From NCBI RefSeq assembly GCF_002742285.1, contig NZ_MDGM01000014.1, positions 1-64,000 of the forward strand: a stretch of 64,000 nt of DNA, written 5' to 3'. Shown in pieces: positions 27,001-35,586 of the stretch. How positions within the stretch are numbered: position 1 is the first letter of the stretch; every line of letters starts with the position of its first letter. Made by a program: the position numbers and the translations under genes. The notes under the pieces are model-generated. The model made no database searches. It was not told where the DNA came from and worked only from the letters and a program-made list of their open reading frames with translations. The DNA comes from Paramylibacter kogurei (lineage in GTDB: Bacteria; Pseudomonadota; Alphaproteobacteria; Rhodobacterales; Rhodobacteraceae).

Positions 27001-27408
27001 TGGGGACGTGCCCGCCATATTGGCGTGGCGGAAAACATCGCCAGAACGATCAACGCCCGGGCCCTTACCATACCACATCGAAAACACGCCGTCGTATTTC
27101 CCGTCACCACGCAGATTTGCCTGTTGTGTGCCCCAAACGGCAGTGGCGGCGATATCTTCGTTTAAACCCGGTTCAAACACGATATTTGCCGCGTCGGTAT
27201 GTTTTTTCGCGCGCCCAAATTGTTGATCCAACCCACCCAATGGAGAACCACGATAGCCAGTGACATAACCAGCGGTGTTAAATCCAGCCAGATTATCCTT
27301 TTGCGCCTGCATCAAACAAAGACGCACAAGCGCCTGTGTTCCCGAAATAAATATCCGGTTTTGGTTGAGGTCAAATTTGTCGTCGAGTGTGATGGAATGT
27401 TTTGTCAT
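23983..27408 (-). CDS. Indolepyruvate ferredoxin oxidoreductase, fused alpha-beta type
   Basis: A 1141-residue fusion that oxidatively decarboxylates aryl (and possibly branched-chain) 2-oxo acids to acyl-CoA, using thiamine diphosphate and passing electrons to ferredoxin. The N-terminal region has GYVTGYRGSPLGGLD; CAGCPHNSS near residue 430 and GDGTFNHSG near 490 belong to the thiamine-binding domain. A 4Fe-4S motif CEGCGDCGEQSNC is near residue 627. The C-terminal gamma domain has GVGGTGVVTIGALLGMAAH (near 717). This single-chain form is common in proteobacteria. It converges on leuB and lies in a region of amino-acid metabolism. Confidence 0.93.
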   Translation of the reverse strand: MTKHSITLDDKFDLNQNRIFISGTQALVRLCLMQAQKDNLAGFNTAGYVTGYRGSPLGGLDQQFGRAKKHTDAANIVFEPGLNEDIAATAVWGTQQANLRGDGKYDGVFSMWYGKGPGVDRSGDVFRHANMAGTSPLGGALVIMGDDHTCESSTTAHQSDYALMDAMIPVFYPATVSEILEYGLHGWAMSRFAGVWCGIKCVKDNVESSGSVDVHPDRYKTIIPNDFDMPKDGLNIRLNDMPTAQEARMHQHKFDAVLAYQRANGLNHVTLNGGKKPKIGIVSTGKSYLDVLQALEELGIDETRAAALGLSVFKVAMPWPLEPTGIAKFCEGLDQVIVVEEKRGLIEGQLREQLYGQKNAPSIIGKKDENGAHLFQPEMALNPIQIAAAVGERLIAMPKGKSLANKVADLKARMEVSKIELPVARGVVFCAGCPHNSSTVLPEGARGYAGIGCHWMAQFMERNVEGYTHMGGEGANWIGESKFSKIDHVFQNLGDGTFNHSGLLALRAAVASNVNITYKILYNDAVAMTGGQTHEGGLSAYDIVREVMAAGVQHVEYVTEDPSRIDRTQLSNGITVHHRDDLMKVQESMTTLKGVSVLLYDQTCASEKRRRRKRGKMADDPHRIYINPDVCEGCGDCGEQSNCVAIQPLDTPLGRKRMIDQSVCNKDFSCTNGFCPSFVTVTGGAPRKNAVKNHDLPDLQEPVNKAALDKTYSILVTGVGGTGVVTIGALLGMAAHLDGKGSGIIDMAGLAQKGGSVFSHVKLAPSPEDIKSIRVSSGTADLLLGCDVIVSAGNPALSTLSKTSAALVNTHEQMPREFAQHRDFKLPRNLMHRRLLDAVGDENLTMLDASDYATKLVGDSIGANLFMLGVAYQKGLIPLELDSILDAIEINGMAVEMNKTAFTFGRQWVLDKSSVDALLPQVVAPKPETLDTIMADRFARLKDYQNEAYAQDYRGFMNDIIAIGASGDFAISVAKYLFKLMAYKDEYEVARLYSLPSFRQGLEQAFTGDLKLKIALAPPLLSRPDKVTGKAKKINFGPWVLTLFKVLAKGKSLRGTAYDPFGYTSERRMERGLIHTYKQSILDVLDQQVDPETALEIANIPDAIRGYGHVKLAAIQKAEKTRAELLARAKDTIDITKTAAQ

Positions 27409-27580
27409 TCGAAAATGCTAGCGCAAGAAAATTACCGAGCAAGCAATTTCTGCACTGATTTTAAACATAGTCAGATTGTTTTCGACGTGGCGTAAAATAC
27501 GAAATTCACTTGCGCAAAAAATGGTTTTCGCGACATGAAAAATATTGAGCAGGTGCACAATTTTTTAAAAGTGATGCGGA

Positions 27581-27931
27581 TTATGGCAGTGTGAATTCAA
27601 AATCCGCACCGATGCCATGAACAGTGTCGCGCGGTTTAATAATGACCGATGTTGTACCCTCTGGGATTTGCACGCCAGACAGGCTTCTGGTGAAAGGCTG
27701 TTCGTTCACATGTGGATGTAATAATTCACGATAGCCAAGTTCGGTGCCATCCGCCAGATAAACACCCCAACCATCCGCATAATGATCCCAGCCCGTATCG
27801 CCGTGGGACAAAGCGATGTCAAATCGCCAAGTTCCATTTTGAAACGTTGCCTTGGCATCAACCACTGTTGGCGTATCTGCAAAAACAATTTGCCCCATGC
27901 AAAGAAGAACAAACACCATAATGTTTTTCAT
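27581..27931 (-). CDS. Small exported protein of unknown function
   Basis: A 116-residue protein with a clear signal peptide (MKNIMVFVLLCMGQIVFA, cleavage near residue 18) and a compact, probably beta-rich mature domain containing TWRFDIALSHGDTGWDHYADGWGVY. It is likely periplasmic; the function was not recognised. The frame is open upstream to 28039, but ATG 27931 is chosen because the signal peptide starts there and AAAGGGATC lies upstream. It is divergent from asd across 228 bp. Confidence 0.75.
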   Translation of the reverse strand: MKNIMVFVLLCMGQIVFADTPTVVDAKATFQNGTWRFDIALSHGDTGWDHYADGWGVYLADGTELGYRELLHPHVNEQPFTRSLSGVQIPEGTTSVIIKPRDTVHGIGADFEFTLP

Positions 27932-28159
27932 TGTAGATCCCTTTGTTTTTCTTTCGAGGTAACACAATCTCCACATCTTAAAGGTCACAATTGTATTACA
28001 TTGCGCAAAAACGGGGCGATTCATGTTGTAAATTGTCACGCCTGCGTGGTTTTAGCAATTTTCAAGCGCTCTTTCTCTTTTCCTAGCCAATTAAACAGCG
28101 TAAGAGGCGCAGGTCTAATACAGACATGTCCAAAAACCATAACCTTTAGGAGACCTCAA

Positions 28160-29182
28160 ATGGGTTACCGTATTGTTGTCGTGGGTGCTACTGGCAATGT
28201 AGGCCGCGAAATGCTGAATATTCTTGATGAACGTCAATTCCCTGTGGATGACATTGCCGTTTTGGCAAGCCGCAAATCACTGGGAACGGAATGCATGCTG
28301 GGCAACAAGACGCTGAAGACGGACGATTTGGACACGTTCGATTTCACGGGTTGGGATATCGCCCTGTTTGCCGTGGGATCAGAAGCAACAAAAAAATATG
28401 CACCCAAGGCCGCGGCCGCTGGTTGTATCGTGATCGATAACAGCTCGCTTTATCGTTACGATCCTGATGTGCCGTTGATCGTGCCTGAATGTAATCCAGA
28501 CGCGATCGAAGGTTACGCCAAGAAAAACATCATTGCGAACCCGAACTGTTCAACCGCGCAAATGGTTGTGGCTCTAAAGCCTTTGCATGATCGTGCGAAA
28601 ATCAAACGCGTTGTTGTTTCCACATATCAATCTGTGTCTGGCACCGGCAAAGAGGCGATTGATGAATTGTGGAACCAGACCAAGGGCAAATATGTTCCGG
28701 GCCAAGAAGTGGAACCAAAGGTTTACACCAAAGACATCGCATTCAACGTGATCCCGCATATCGATGTGTTCATGGAAGACGGCTCCACCAAAGAAGAATG
28801 GAAAATGGTTGCCGAAACCAAAAAGATCATCGACAAAAACATCAAGGTCACAGCGACCTGTGTGCGTGTTCCTGTTTTCGTTGGCCACTCCGAAGCGATT
28901 AACATCGAATTCGAAGATTTCATCGACGAAGAAGAAGTTCGCGATATCCTGCGCGAAGCACCGGGTATCATGGTTGTCGATAAACGCGAAGACGGTGGAT
29001 ATATCACACCGATTGAATGTGTTGGTGAATTCGCCACATACATCAGCCGTATTCGCCAAGATAGCACAATTGAAAACGGTATTAACCTGTGGTGTGTATC
29101 TGACAACCTGCGCAAAGGTGCAGCGTTGAACGCGGTACAGATTGCTGAATTGCTGGGCCGTCGCGTTTTGCAAAAAGGCTAA
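28160..29182 (+). CDS. asd: Aspartate-semialdehyde dehydrogenase
   Basis: A 340-residue NADPH-dependent enzyme making aspartate semialdehyde, the branch point to lysine/diaminopimelate, threonine and methionine. The N-terminal motif VVGATGNVGREML and the active-site ANPNCSTAQM (Cys near residue 130) are clear, as is a His-containing VGHSEAINIE segment. TTTAGGAGACC lies 5 bases before ATG 28160. The frame stays open upstream to 27782 without homology. A terminator follows. No lysine riboswitch is evident in the leader. Confidence 0.97.
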   Translation: MGYRIVVVGATGNVGREMLNILDERQFPVDDIAVLASRKSLGTECMLGNKTLKTDDLDTFDFTGWDIALFAVGSEATKKYAPKAAAAGCIVIDNSSLYRYDPDVPLIVPECNPDAIEGYAKKNIIANPNCSTAQMVVALKPLHDRAKIKRVVVSTYQSVSGTGKEAIDELWNQTKGKYVPGQEVEPKVYTKDIAFNVIPHIDVFMEDGSTKEEWKMVAETKKIIDKNIKVTATCVRVPVFVGHSEAINIEFEDFIDEEEVRDILREAPGIMVVDKREDGGYITPIECVGEFATYISRIRQDSTIENGINLWCVSDNLRKGAALNAVQIAELLGRRVLQKG

Positions 29183-29213
29183 TATTTCAGATTTGGCACG
29201 AATGTGCTGATCC

Positions 29214-29247
29214 AAAAGGGCTAGGGGTTTCTCTGGCCCTTTTTTTG
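29214..29247 (+). terminator. Terminator after asd
   Basis: AAAAGGGC (29214-29221) pairs with GCCCTTTT (29236-29243) around an AG...CT-closed loop, followed by further T residues to 29247. Confidence 0.85.
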
Positions 29248-29287
29248 TGCTTGGCTGTTGGAAATTGTATTGAACGGAGTATTCCAT

Positions 29288-30961
29288 ATGCGTTTTTTGT
29301 TTCCAGTTGCCGTTACTTTGTTGGGGAGCGCGAGCTTTGCCGATCATTTTAACCCAGATAGCGCGGTGCAATCTGTCACGGCATACACACGCGGTGGGGC
29401 GATCACGCGAGTTGCGGACTTGGACATGCCAGCGGGCGTGCACACAGTGACGTTGCGCGGCAATCGTGCATGGATTGGAACCAACGCATTGGAATTTGAT
29501 TTTGCAGAAAACAGTGGGGTCACATTGATTTCAACCGCGCTGCGCAATGATCGATTGGAACCCAATGTTGTTGAAGAAACGGCGCAATACAAACAACGCG
29601 AATCTGTTTTGATCGCGGCGGAAAATGCACTGGCGGATTTCGATCTGGGGGTTGCGAATGATCGTGCGGCGTTAAAATCGGCAAACTTGCGATTGGAATT
29701 TTTGCAATCATTGGCCAACGGACAGGCCGGCGCATTTCCAAAAGACGGCGCAGTGACATCGGATCAGTTAACCGCGGTTGTCACCAGTTTGGGCGCAGAG
29801 GTCGCCAAGGCATCATCTGAAATGGCCGCCGCAAACACGCGCATTGCTGCGTCTGAACGCACGCGTGTTGATTTGATCAAGGCGCGTGATAATGCACGCC
29901 AAGCATTGGATGCGATCACAAAACCAATAATAAATGAACAAGCAGAGGTCACATTAACCCTGCGTGCGGAACGCCCATATGTGGGTCCGTTACAGATGAA
30001 ATACGTAAACCATGAAATTGCATGGTCACCTAAATACAACCTACACGTCGCACAAAAAGGTGCTGCTGGAACATTATCGATCGACCGCCGCGCCACGCTG
30101 TATCAGGCGACGGGCGAAGATTGGGATAATGTGGCGGTAACATTATCCACCGCTGATTTGGCGGGTGAACTGCAAACCACAATGCCATGGCCCGACATCA
30201 AACGTTTGATCGATCCCTTGGTAATGCAGAAAAGCATGGCCACAAAACGCATGAGCGATTTGGCCATGTCAGCCCCACAAGCAGAGGCTATGATCGAAGA
30301 AGATGCGGGTTCAGGTTATAATAACGTTGGTGAACGCATCAAAGGGCAAACAATCGAATTCGAATTGAATGCGCCCGTCACTATGATTAGCAGCCACAAC
30401 AGCGGTGCAGTGTTTGAAATCGACACAATCGACATTCCCGTTGATCTGTTTGCGCAGGCCAATGCCGCACGCGACGAAAAGGCCTATTTATATGCCGAAC
30501 TTGAAAATGAAACAGGTGGCAATTTGTTGGCAGGAAGCGCGCAAATCTATCGCGACGGCGCCTATATGGGCGAGGGCCAATTTCCAGCAATCACAGCAGG
30601 TGATAGCATCGATCTGGCGCTTGGGCCGGTTGATGGATTGTTGATTGAGCGGCGCACAGTGAGCCGCGCAGATGGTGATCGTGGCATCATCACATCGTCA
30701 AATTCTTTGCAGCTTCGATATGAAACCAAAATAAACAGCTTGCTTGATTATGCGATTGATTTGCGCATCTTCGATAACATCCCTGTTTCTGAATCCGAAG
30801 ATTTGGTGATCAAAGAAGTTTTATCACCCAAACCAACCGAACGTGAGATTGACGGAAAACGTGGTGTTCTGCGCTGGGATTTTGATATGCAACCAGGTGT
30901 AACGCAAACGTTGAATACTGGTTACGATATGACTTGGCCAAGTGCGAAAGTGTTGCAATAG
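29288..30961 (+). CDS. DUF4139 (MuiA-like) exported protein
   Basis: A 557-residue protein with a signal peptide (MRFLFPVAVTLLGSASFADH, cleavage near residue 18), an N-terminal beta domain (DUF4140-like, residues about 20-115), a helical, coiled-coil-prone stretch with repeated Ala/Glu/Lys (about 115-215), and a C-terminal DUF4139 beta-barrel-like domain. This matches proteins annotated as mucoidy inhibitor MuiA family; biochemical function is unknown. ATG 29288 is preferred to 29258 because AACGGAG lies upstream and the signal peptide begins there. Confidence 0.83.
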   Translation: MRFLFPVAVTLLGSASFADHFNPDSAVQSVTAYTRGGAITRVADLDMPAGVHTVTLRGNRAWIGTNALEFDFAENSGVTLISTALRNDRLEPNVVEETAQYKQRESVLIAAENALADFDLGVANDRAALKSANLRLEFLQSLANGQAGAFPKDGAVTSDQLTAVVTSLGAEVAKASSEMAAANTRIAASERTRVDLIKARDNARQALDAITKPIINEQAEVTLTLRAERPYVGPLQMKYVNHEIAWSPKYNLHVAQKGAAGTLSIDRRATLYQATGEDWDNVAVTLSTADLAGELQTTMPWPDIKRLIDPLVMQKSMATKRMSDLAMSAPQAEAMIEEDAGSGYNNVGERIKGQTIEFELNAPVTMISSHNSGAVFEIDTIDIPVDLFAQANAARDEKAYLYAELENETGGNLLAGSAQIYRDGAYMGEGQFPAITAGDSIDLALGPVDGLLIERRTVSRADGDRGIITSSNSLQLRYETKINSLLDYAIDLRIFDNIPVSESEDLVIKEVLSPKPTEREIDGKRGVLRWDFDMQPGVTQTLNTGYDMTWPSAKVLQ

Positions 30962-31061
30962 GCGGTTTATCGACGATCACGTAAAGTTGTGAAAAACTTG
31001 TTGATCGGGTGTTAACCTTGGTTATCGTATTGTTTGAGAGTTACCGGAAAGGGAGTTTCGA

Positions 31062-31415
31062 ATGAAAAAATTAATAATGGGTTTGGCAGTTGCCGCATTT
31101 TCAACAGCCGCGTTTGCCGATGCTGATGACAGTATCAAAGCAAGACAGGCCGCAATGAAAGCAGTGGGTGCCGCTGCCAAGGCAGGTGATTTTGCTGCAA
31201 TCAACAAGGCCGCGTTAGAGGCACAGGTTGCATTTGCCGAAAATACCGATGGTATGGGTTCCGTGGAAACAGAAGCCTTGCCAGCAGTCTGGGCAGATTC
31301 TGATCAATTCAACAGCATCATGGAAAATTTGATTACCGCATCAGCGGCCGGTGACAAGGATGCAACATTTGGCGCCTGCAAAGAATGCCACACGTCATTC
31401 CGCGTGAAAAAATAA
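31062..31415 (+). CDS. c556/c'-type cytochrome
   Basis: A 117-residue periplasmic haem protein. The signal peptide (MKKLIMGLAVAAFSTAAFA) ends near residue 19. The mature part is an Ala-rich helical bundle (SIKARQAAMKAVGAAAKAGDF, with the axial Met in AMKA) and ends in the haem-binding CKECHTSFRVKK. This layout, four helices with a C-terminal CxxCH, is typical of class II cytochromes c' and c556. The redox partner is unknown. It is preceded by AAAGGGAG and followed by a strong terminator. Confidence 0.92.
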   Translation: MKKLIMGLAVAAFSTAAFADADDSIKARQAAMKAVGAAAKAGDFAAINKAALEAQVAFAENTDGMGSVETEALPAVWADSDQFNSIMENLITASAAGDKDATFGACKECHTSFRVKK

Positions 31416-31431
31416 TTTACGTCAATTTTAC

Positions 31432-31460
31432 AAAAGCCCGCGTTTTTCGCGGGCTTTTTT
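31432..31460. terminator. Bidirectional terminator between cytochrome and carbonic anhydrase
   Basis: AAAAGCCCGCG (31432-31442) pairs with CGCGGGCTTTT (31448-31458) around TTTTT, with T7 on the plus side and A/T-rich flank on the minus side; it serves two converging genes. Confidence 0.92.
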
Positions 31461-32116
31461 TATTTAATCGCAACGAATTTATTTGATGCTGGTTCGTAAT
31501 GTTCCATATGACCATCGCGAATATCGATCCAAACCCCATGTAGTGCGAGATCTTCTGCTTCGACACGATCGGCAACAAAAGGGAAGGTCAACAGGTTTTC
31601 CAACGACACCATGACGCCTTCGCGTTCCAACGCGGAAATTTGTTCGCTATCTTCGCCGCCTGCTTCGGCAACGCGTTTATAACCTGGGCGTAAAATATCC
31701 ATCCAGCGCCCGACAAAGCTTGATGCCTCTTCCAGTTCCGGCGCTTTACCAGAACACATATCGTGACAGCCCTTAACCCCACCACACAGGGAATGCCCCA
31801 TAATGATAATGTTTGTGACACCCAGCGCTGTTACCGCATATTCGATTGCGGCGGACGTGCCGTGGTAATCTTCGTTTGGGGCAAAAGGTGGCACCAAATT
31901 TGCGATATTGCGGTGGATGAAAAATTCCCCAGTTTCCGCACCAAACACTGATGTGACGTGAACGCGGCTATCGCAACAGGATATGACCATTGTACGTGGT
32001 GTTTGACCTTTGTCTGCCAATCTGGCGTACCATGCTTTGTTTTCTTCAAATTGTGTGGCGCGCCATCCGTGATAGCGTTTGATCAAACTAGATGGAAGCG
32101 GAGCGATACGTTTCAT
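31460..32116 (-). CDS. Beta-class carbonic anhydrase
   Basis: A 218-residue zinc enzyme interconverting CO2 and bicarbonate. Zinc ligands are visible as CCDSRV (Cys47, with the Asp49-Arg51 dyad) and MGHSLCGG (His near 107, Cys near 110). HRNIANLVPP and the C-terminal YEPA segment also fit beta-CAs. No signal peptide, so it is cytoplasmic. It is monocistronic, facing the cytochrome gene. Confidence 0.95.
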   Translation of the reverse strand: MKRIAPLPSSLIKRYHGWRATQFEENKAWYARLADKGQTPRTMVISCCDSRVHVTSVFGAETGEFFIHRNIANLVPPFAPNEDYHGTSAAIEYAVTALGVTNIIIMGHSLCGGVKGCHDMCSGKAPELEEASSFVGRWMDILRPGYKRVAEAGGEDSEQISALEREGVMVSLENLLTFPFVADRVEAEDLALHGVWIDIRDGHMEHYEPASNKFVAIK

Positions 32117-32255
32117 ATTGATATACCCGTTTTGCGAATTTCTACCTTTTTCGTCAATTTGCGCGTATTATTCAAGCGTTAGAATGCATAGAAATTACCA
32201 ACCGTTTACTCTCAGATTTTAAACCTACCGTGTTCATAGAAGGAGTGGTGGGACT

Positions 32256-32651
32256 ATGAAATCGAATACTGCACAAAATATTGTGCATCTTGGCATGTCT
32301 GAAATGCCAGCGATAAAGCCGGAAATATTGACAGAGTTGCAACGCGAGATGGGGTTGCAAAACTGTCAGGATGTGGTGGAACGTGCGGTTTTGGAATTGT
32401 CTGATCGGTTGTGGAATCTGGAAAACCAGTTGAAAAAACACAACTTGCCAGAGGTGCAGCGTATTGCAAATAGCTTGATCGCGATCAGTCAACAAATCGG
32501 ATTGACGGAATTTGCAAGTGTGGCGCAAAGCTTGGCCAACAGTATTTCACATGCAGATCAAACAACAGTTCGAGCAATTGCGGCGCGGCTTTTGCGTGTT
32601 GGTGAAGTGTCGCTTTTTTATGCGCTACGTTTTCACGATGATTTTGGCTAG
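32256..32651 (+). CDS. Small helical protein resembling an Hpt domain without the histidine
   Basis: A 131-residue all-helical protein. Residues about 66-92 (VQRIANSLIAISQQIGLTEFASVAQSL) follow the pattern of a histidine phosphotransfer helix, in which AH-x-LKG precedes a Gly and LxxLA; here the phosphorylated His position is Asn71. So any phosphotransfer role is unlikely, although such proteins might bind a kinase or receiver. It starts 57 bp upstream of, and in line with, leucyl aminopeptidase, and homologues seem to accompany that gene in related bacteria (recollection, unchecked). Confidence 0.6.
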   Translation: MKSNTAQNIVHLGMSEMPAIKPEILTELQREMGLQNCQDVVERAVLELSDRLWNLENQLKKHNLPEVQRIANSLIAISQQIGLTEFASVAQSLANSISHADQTTVRAIAARLLRVGEVSLFYALRFHDDFG

Positions 32652-32707
32652 CAATGCTTGCGGGGGTGTTAAAATCAGATAGTCTAACCGTAATCAAGGA
32701 GACCAAG

Positions 32708-34102
32708 ATGATAAATACCCCACCAAGTTTTGCACCAACAAAGGGTGCCGCAATTCCTGTGCATGTATTGGAAACAGATGCATTGGCGGATTGGTTGGAA
32801 AGCGCCGATGCGCGGGTGTCGGCTTGGGTGGCGGCATCTGAATTTACCGCGGCACTTGGACAGGTATTGTTGGTGCCAAACGAGCATGGCGCAATTGATT
32901 TTGTGTTGGCAGGTTGGGGGAATGATCGCGCCCGCGCTCGGGGGCGTTTTCATATGGCGGTTGTGGCGCGAAAGCTTCCCAAGGGTATCTATGAAATTGT
33001 ATCGGGTTTGGATGAAAAAGAGCATGCGGAATCTGCTTTGGCATGGTTATTGTCCGCCTATGCATTTGATCGATACACGTCAAAAAAAGGGGCTGTTGCA
33101 TTGCTCCGCCCGCATAAATCGGTGGATCAGGAAACAATTCTGGCACAGGCAGCGGGTGATTTTTTAACCCGCGATTTGATCAACACACCAACAAATGACA
33201 TGGGCCCCGATGCGCTGGAAGATGCGTTTTTGGATTTGGCCAAATCGTTCAATGCGAAAACGACCGTGATCAAGGGCGATGATTTGATTGCACAAAATTT
33301 CCCAATGATCCACGCGGTTGGCCGCGCATCGGATCAAGCGCCCCGATTGCTGGATATGATATGGGGCGATGCGAAACACCCAAAGATCACTTTGGTTGGT
33401 AAGGGTGTGTGTTTTGATACGGGCGGGTTGAATATCAAACCCGGTGCATCAATGGGTTTGATGAAAAAAGATATGGGTGGTTCCGCAACGGTGATGGGGC
33501 TGGCGCATATGATTATGGCGATGAAGTTGCCTGTGCGTTTGCGCGTCCTTGTTCCGGCTGTTGAAAATTCAATCTCTGCTGGCGCGTTTCGACCACAAGA
33601 TATTTTAACCAGCCGTAAGGGAATGACCGTTGAAATCAATAATACCGATGCCGAAGGTCGACTGGTTTTGGCAGATGCGCTGGCACTGGCGGACGAAGAA
33701 AAGCCAGAACTATTGGTCTGCACCGCGACATTGACAGGTGCAGCGCGTGTTGCGCTTGGCCCTGATGTTCCTCCATATTTTACGGATGATGAAAAGCTTG
33801 CGAAGCAAATATTCAAAAGTGCTGAACGCGTTGCGGACCCGTTGTGGCGCTTGCCATTTTGGGATCCTTACGAGCCAATGATCGAACCTGATGTGGCCGA
33901 TTTGGATAATGCGCCTGCGGGTGGTTTTGGCGGTGCAATAACGGCGGCACTGTTTTTGCGCCGCTTTGTTGAACATGCGGATTCATTTGTGCATCTGGAT
34001 GTTTATGGATGGACGCCAAGTGCAAAGCCTGCGCGTAGCAAAGGTGGCGCATGTCAATCGGCACGTGCAATGTTTGACGTGATTGCGAAACGATATGGAT
34101 AA
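32708..34102 (+). CDS. Leucyl aminopeptidase family (M17) protein
   Basis: A 464-residue two-metal aminopeptidase. GKGVCFDTGGLNIKPGASMGLMKKDMGGSA (metal ligands Lys and Asp) and the signature NTDAEGRLVLAD (near residue 311) are intact, as is the helical N-terminal domain typical of the PepB/PepA group. It releases N-terminal residues from peptides in the cytoplasm. ATG 32708 is preceded by AAGGAGACC. It overlaps the next gene by 8 bases. Confidence 0.93.
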   Translation: MINTPPSFAPTKGAAIPVHVLETDALADWLESADARVSAWVAASEFTAALGQVLLVPNEHGAIDFVLAGWGNDRARARGRFHMAVVARKLPKGIYEIVSGLDEKEHAESALAWLLSAYAFDRYTSKKGAVALLRPHKSVDQETILAQAAGDFLTRDLINTPTNDMGPDALEDAFLDLAKSFNAKTTVIKGDDLIAQNFPMIHAVGRASDQAPRLLDMIWGDAKHPKITLVGKGVCFDTGGLNIKPGASMGLMKKDMGGSATVMGLAHMIMAMKLPVRLRVLVPAVENSISAGAFRPQDILTSRKGMTVEINNTDAEGRLVLADALALADEEKPELLVCTATLTGAARVALGPDVPPYFTDDEKLAKQIFKSAERVADPLWRLPFWDPYEPMIEPDVADLDNAPAGGFGGAITAALFLRRFVEHADSFVHLDVYGWTPSAKPARSKGGACQSARAMFDVIAKRYG

Positions 34103-34853
34103 TCTGCGCCGCATTACATCCCCCATCGCAAATCTGTTGGACGACCCCGATGGCAGTTTGCAACGCCAATTGTTATGTGGCGAAGGGTTCATTGTTTCAG
34201 ATGAAAAAAATGGTTGGGCAAAGGGTGCGCGATCAACAGATGGATATGCGGGATATATCCGAATTGATGATCTGGCGGGCTGGGCCGATCCAACGGTGCG
34301 GGTGCGTGATTTGGGGGCGCATGTTTATTCCCGCCCAGAAATTAAAACAATACCTTTGCGCCATTTGCCATATCAAAGCGAATTAACAATCATAGACGAA
34401 GCGGGCGAATTCGCCGAACTTGCAGGTGGTGGTTTCATTCACCAAGCACAGATTGAATCCGTTGCAATTGTTGAATCTGATTATGTGCGTACCGCAGAGC
34501 GTTATTTAGGTGTGCCATATCTCTGGGGTGGAAATTCGCAATACGGGATTGATTGTTCTGGCCTGGTTTCGGCGGCGATGCGATCTGCAAAAATCGATCA
34601 TCCTGCGGATAGTGGCATTCAAGAAAAATCATTGGGCAGTGTCATAGAAAATGACGCTGCATTGCAACGGGGTGATTTAATATTTTGGAAAGGCCATGTT
34701 GGATTAATGTGGGATGAAACCCGATTGTTGCATGCAAACGGGCATCATATGAAAGTGGCGTTTGAACCATTAAGCGATGCAATAGAACGGATATTAGCAT
34801 CAGGAGGCGGCAACGTAACCGCGCGGCGACGTGTTGGGAATTTGGATATTTAG
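34095..34853 (+). CDS. NlpC/P60 family cysteine peptidase with SH3 domains
   Basis: A 252-residue protein. Residues about 1-125 look like two bacterial SH3 domains; the catalytic NlpC/P60 domain follows with YLGVPYLWGGNSQYGIDCSGLVSAA (Cys near residue 152), a conserved GHVGLM His near 199 and a third His in LLHANGHH. The family cleaves D-Glu-dipeptide bonds in peptidoglycan. No signal peptide is visible, so it may act on recycled muropeptides in the cytoplasm or be exported otherwise. The ATG overlaps the aminopeptidase stop, suggesting the pair forms a peptide-degrading operon. Confidence 0.88.
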   Translation: MDNLRRITSPIANLLDDPDGSLQRQLLCGEGFIVSDEKNGWAKGARSTDGYAGYIRIDDLAGWADPTVRVRDLGAHVYSRPEIKTIPLRHLPYQSELTIIDEAGEFAELAGGGFIHQAQIESVAIVESDYVRTAERYLGVPYLWGGNSQYGIDCSGLVSAAMRSAKIDHPADSGIQEKSLGSVIENDAALQRGDLIFWKGHVGLMWDETRLLHANGHHMKVAFEPLSDAIERILASGGGNVTARRRVGNLDI

Positions 34854-34863
34854 AACATTTGGA
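34843..34863. repeat. 21-bp exact repeat, copy 1
   Basis: TGGATATTTAGAACATTTGG(A) at 34843-34863 recurs exactly at 46883-46903. This copy spans the NlpC/P60 stop codon and ends 9 bp from the stop of the converging DUF2794 gene. Confidence 0.8.
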
Positions 34864-34872
34864 GATCGGGGT

Positions 34873-35220
34873 TCAGTCCACGATACGGATCAGTTTTCGT
34901 TCCAAAACGCGCAAGACAGATACCAGATCATGTCCACGCTTTAAAATGCGCCCATCCATTCCGATCACCGCATATTCACCCTGAGCACGGCGCAATTTGG
35001 GGCGTTTTTCGATACGATAAATGGGATGTTCAGCGGCGCGGCGAAATATTGAGAATATAGCGACGTCTTTCAGCGGTGAAATACCATAGTCACGCCATTC
35101 GCCCGCTGCAACCATCCGCCCATAAAGCGACATAATCGGCCCAAGTTCTGTTCTGTGAAAGTGCACAGCGTCACTGGATGTAGGGCCAATGCCCCCGATC
35201 GTGGAAACATATTTATTCAT
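34873..35220 (-). CDS. DUF2794 family protein
   Basis: A 115-residue cytoplasmic protein. The segments FHRTELGPIMSLYGRMVAAGEWRDYGISPLKD, AIFSIFRRAAEHPIYRIEK and GRILKRGHDLVSVLRVLERK match my recollection of the DUF2794 family, restricted mainly to alphaproteobacteria and without a known function. It is the last of three minus-strand genes (hspQ, a 62-residue protein, this one) and converges with the NlpC/P60 gene with only 19 bp between stops. Confidence 0.8.
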   Translation of the reverse strand: MNKYVSTIGGIGPTSSDAVHFHRTELGPIMSLYGRMVAAGEWRDYGISPLKDVAIFSIFRRAAEHPIYRIEKRPKLRRAQGEYAVIGMDGRILKRGHDLVSVLRVLERKLIRIVD

Positions 35221-35280
35221 ACATCCAGTGTGGCCTGTGCATGCCCAATTGGCAATGGTTTTGTCAAAAAGAGCGCAGGG

Positions 35281-35469
35281 TTATGCGTTTTCAGTGCGCA
35301 GTAAAAACTGTTTTCGCGCAATGGCGACGGACAGATTTCCATTGTTTGCGCATTTCGCAATTTTCAGTTCGCTGTCCAGCATATTGTAAATGTCACGCGA
35401 CATTTCAGCAGCGGATTTATTTTGACGCATCGCATTTTGGATGGTCTTTTCAATATCTTTGATATTCAT
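35281..35469 (-). CDS. 62-residue conserved-looking hypothetical protein
   Basis: A small helical protein (MNIKDIEKTIQNAMRQNKSAAEMSRDIYNMLDSELKIAKC..., ending RTENA). ATG 35469 has GGGAGGCTTGCC 5-16 bases upstream, a convincing ribosome binding site, whereas the upstream ATG at 35493 has none. The amphipathic N-terminal helix (residues 3-30) could be an oligomerisation surface. No family was recognised. It lies between hspQ and the DUF2794 gene in the same direction. Confidence 0.6.
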   Translation of the reverse strand: MNIKDIEKTIQNAMRQNKSAAEMSRDIYNMLDSELKIAKCANNGNLSVAIARKQFLLRTENA

Positions 35470-35586
35470 GGCAAGCCTCCCAAGGTTATGCATTGTAACT
35501 ACAACTTACAGGAGAATTGTGTGATTCTGATAACACAAAAATGACAACAGACAAAAATAGGCTAATTTTTGAGCATTACCTGTGGA

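Noticed and set aside
27932..28159. Lysine riboswitch in the asd leader
   Set aside because: No conserved lysine-riboswitch core or long stacked stems could be found; the region reads as ordinary divergent promoter DNA.
28574..29443. 289-codon open frame antisense to asd
   Set aside because: The plus strand encodes asd with its active-site cysteine and full-length homology; the antisense frame is a codon-bias shadow with no recognisable features.
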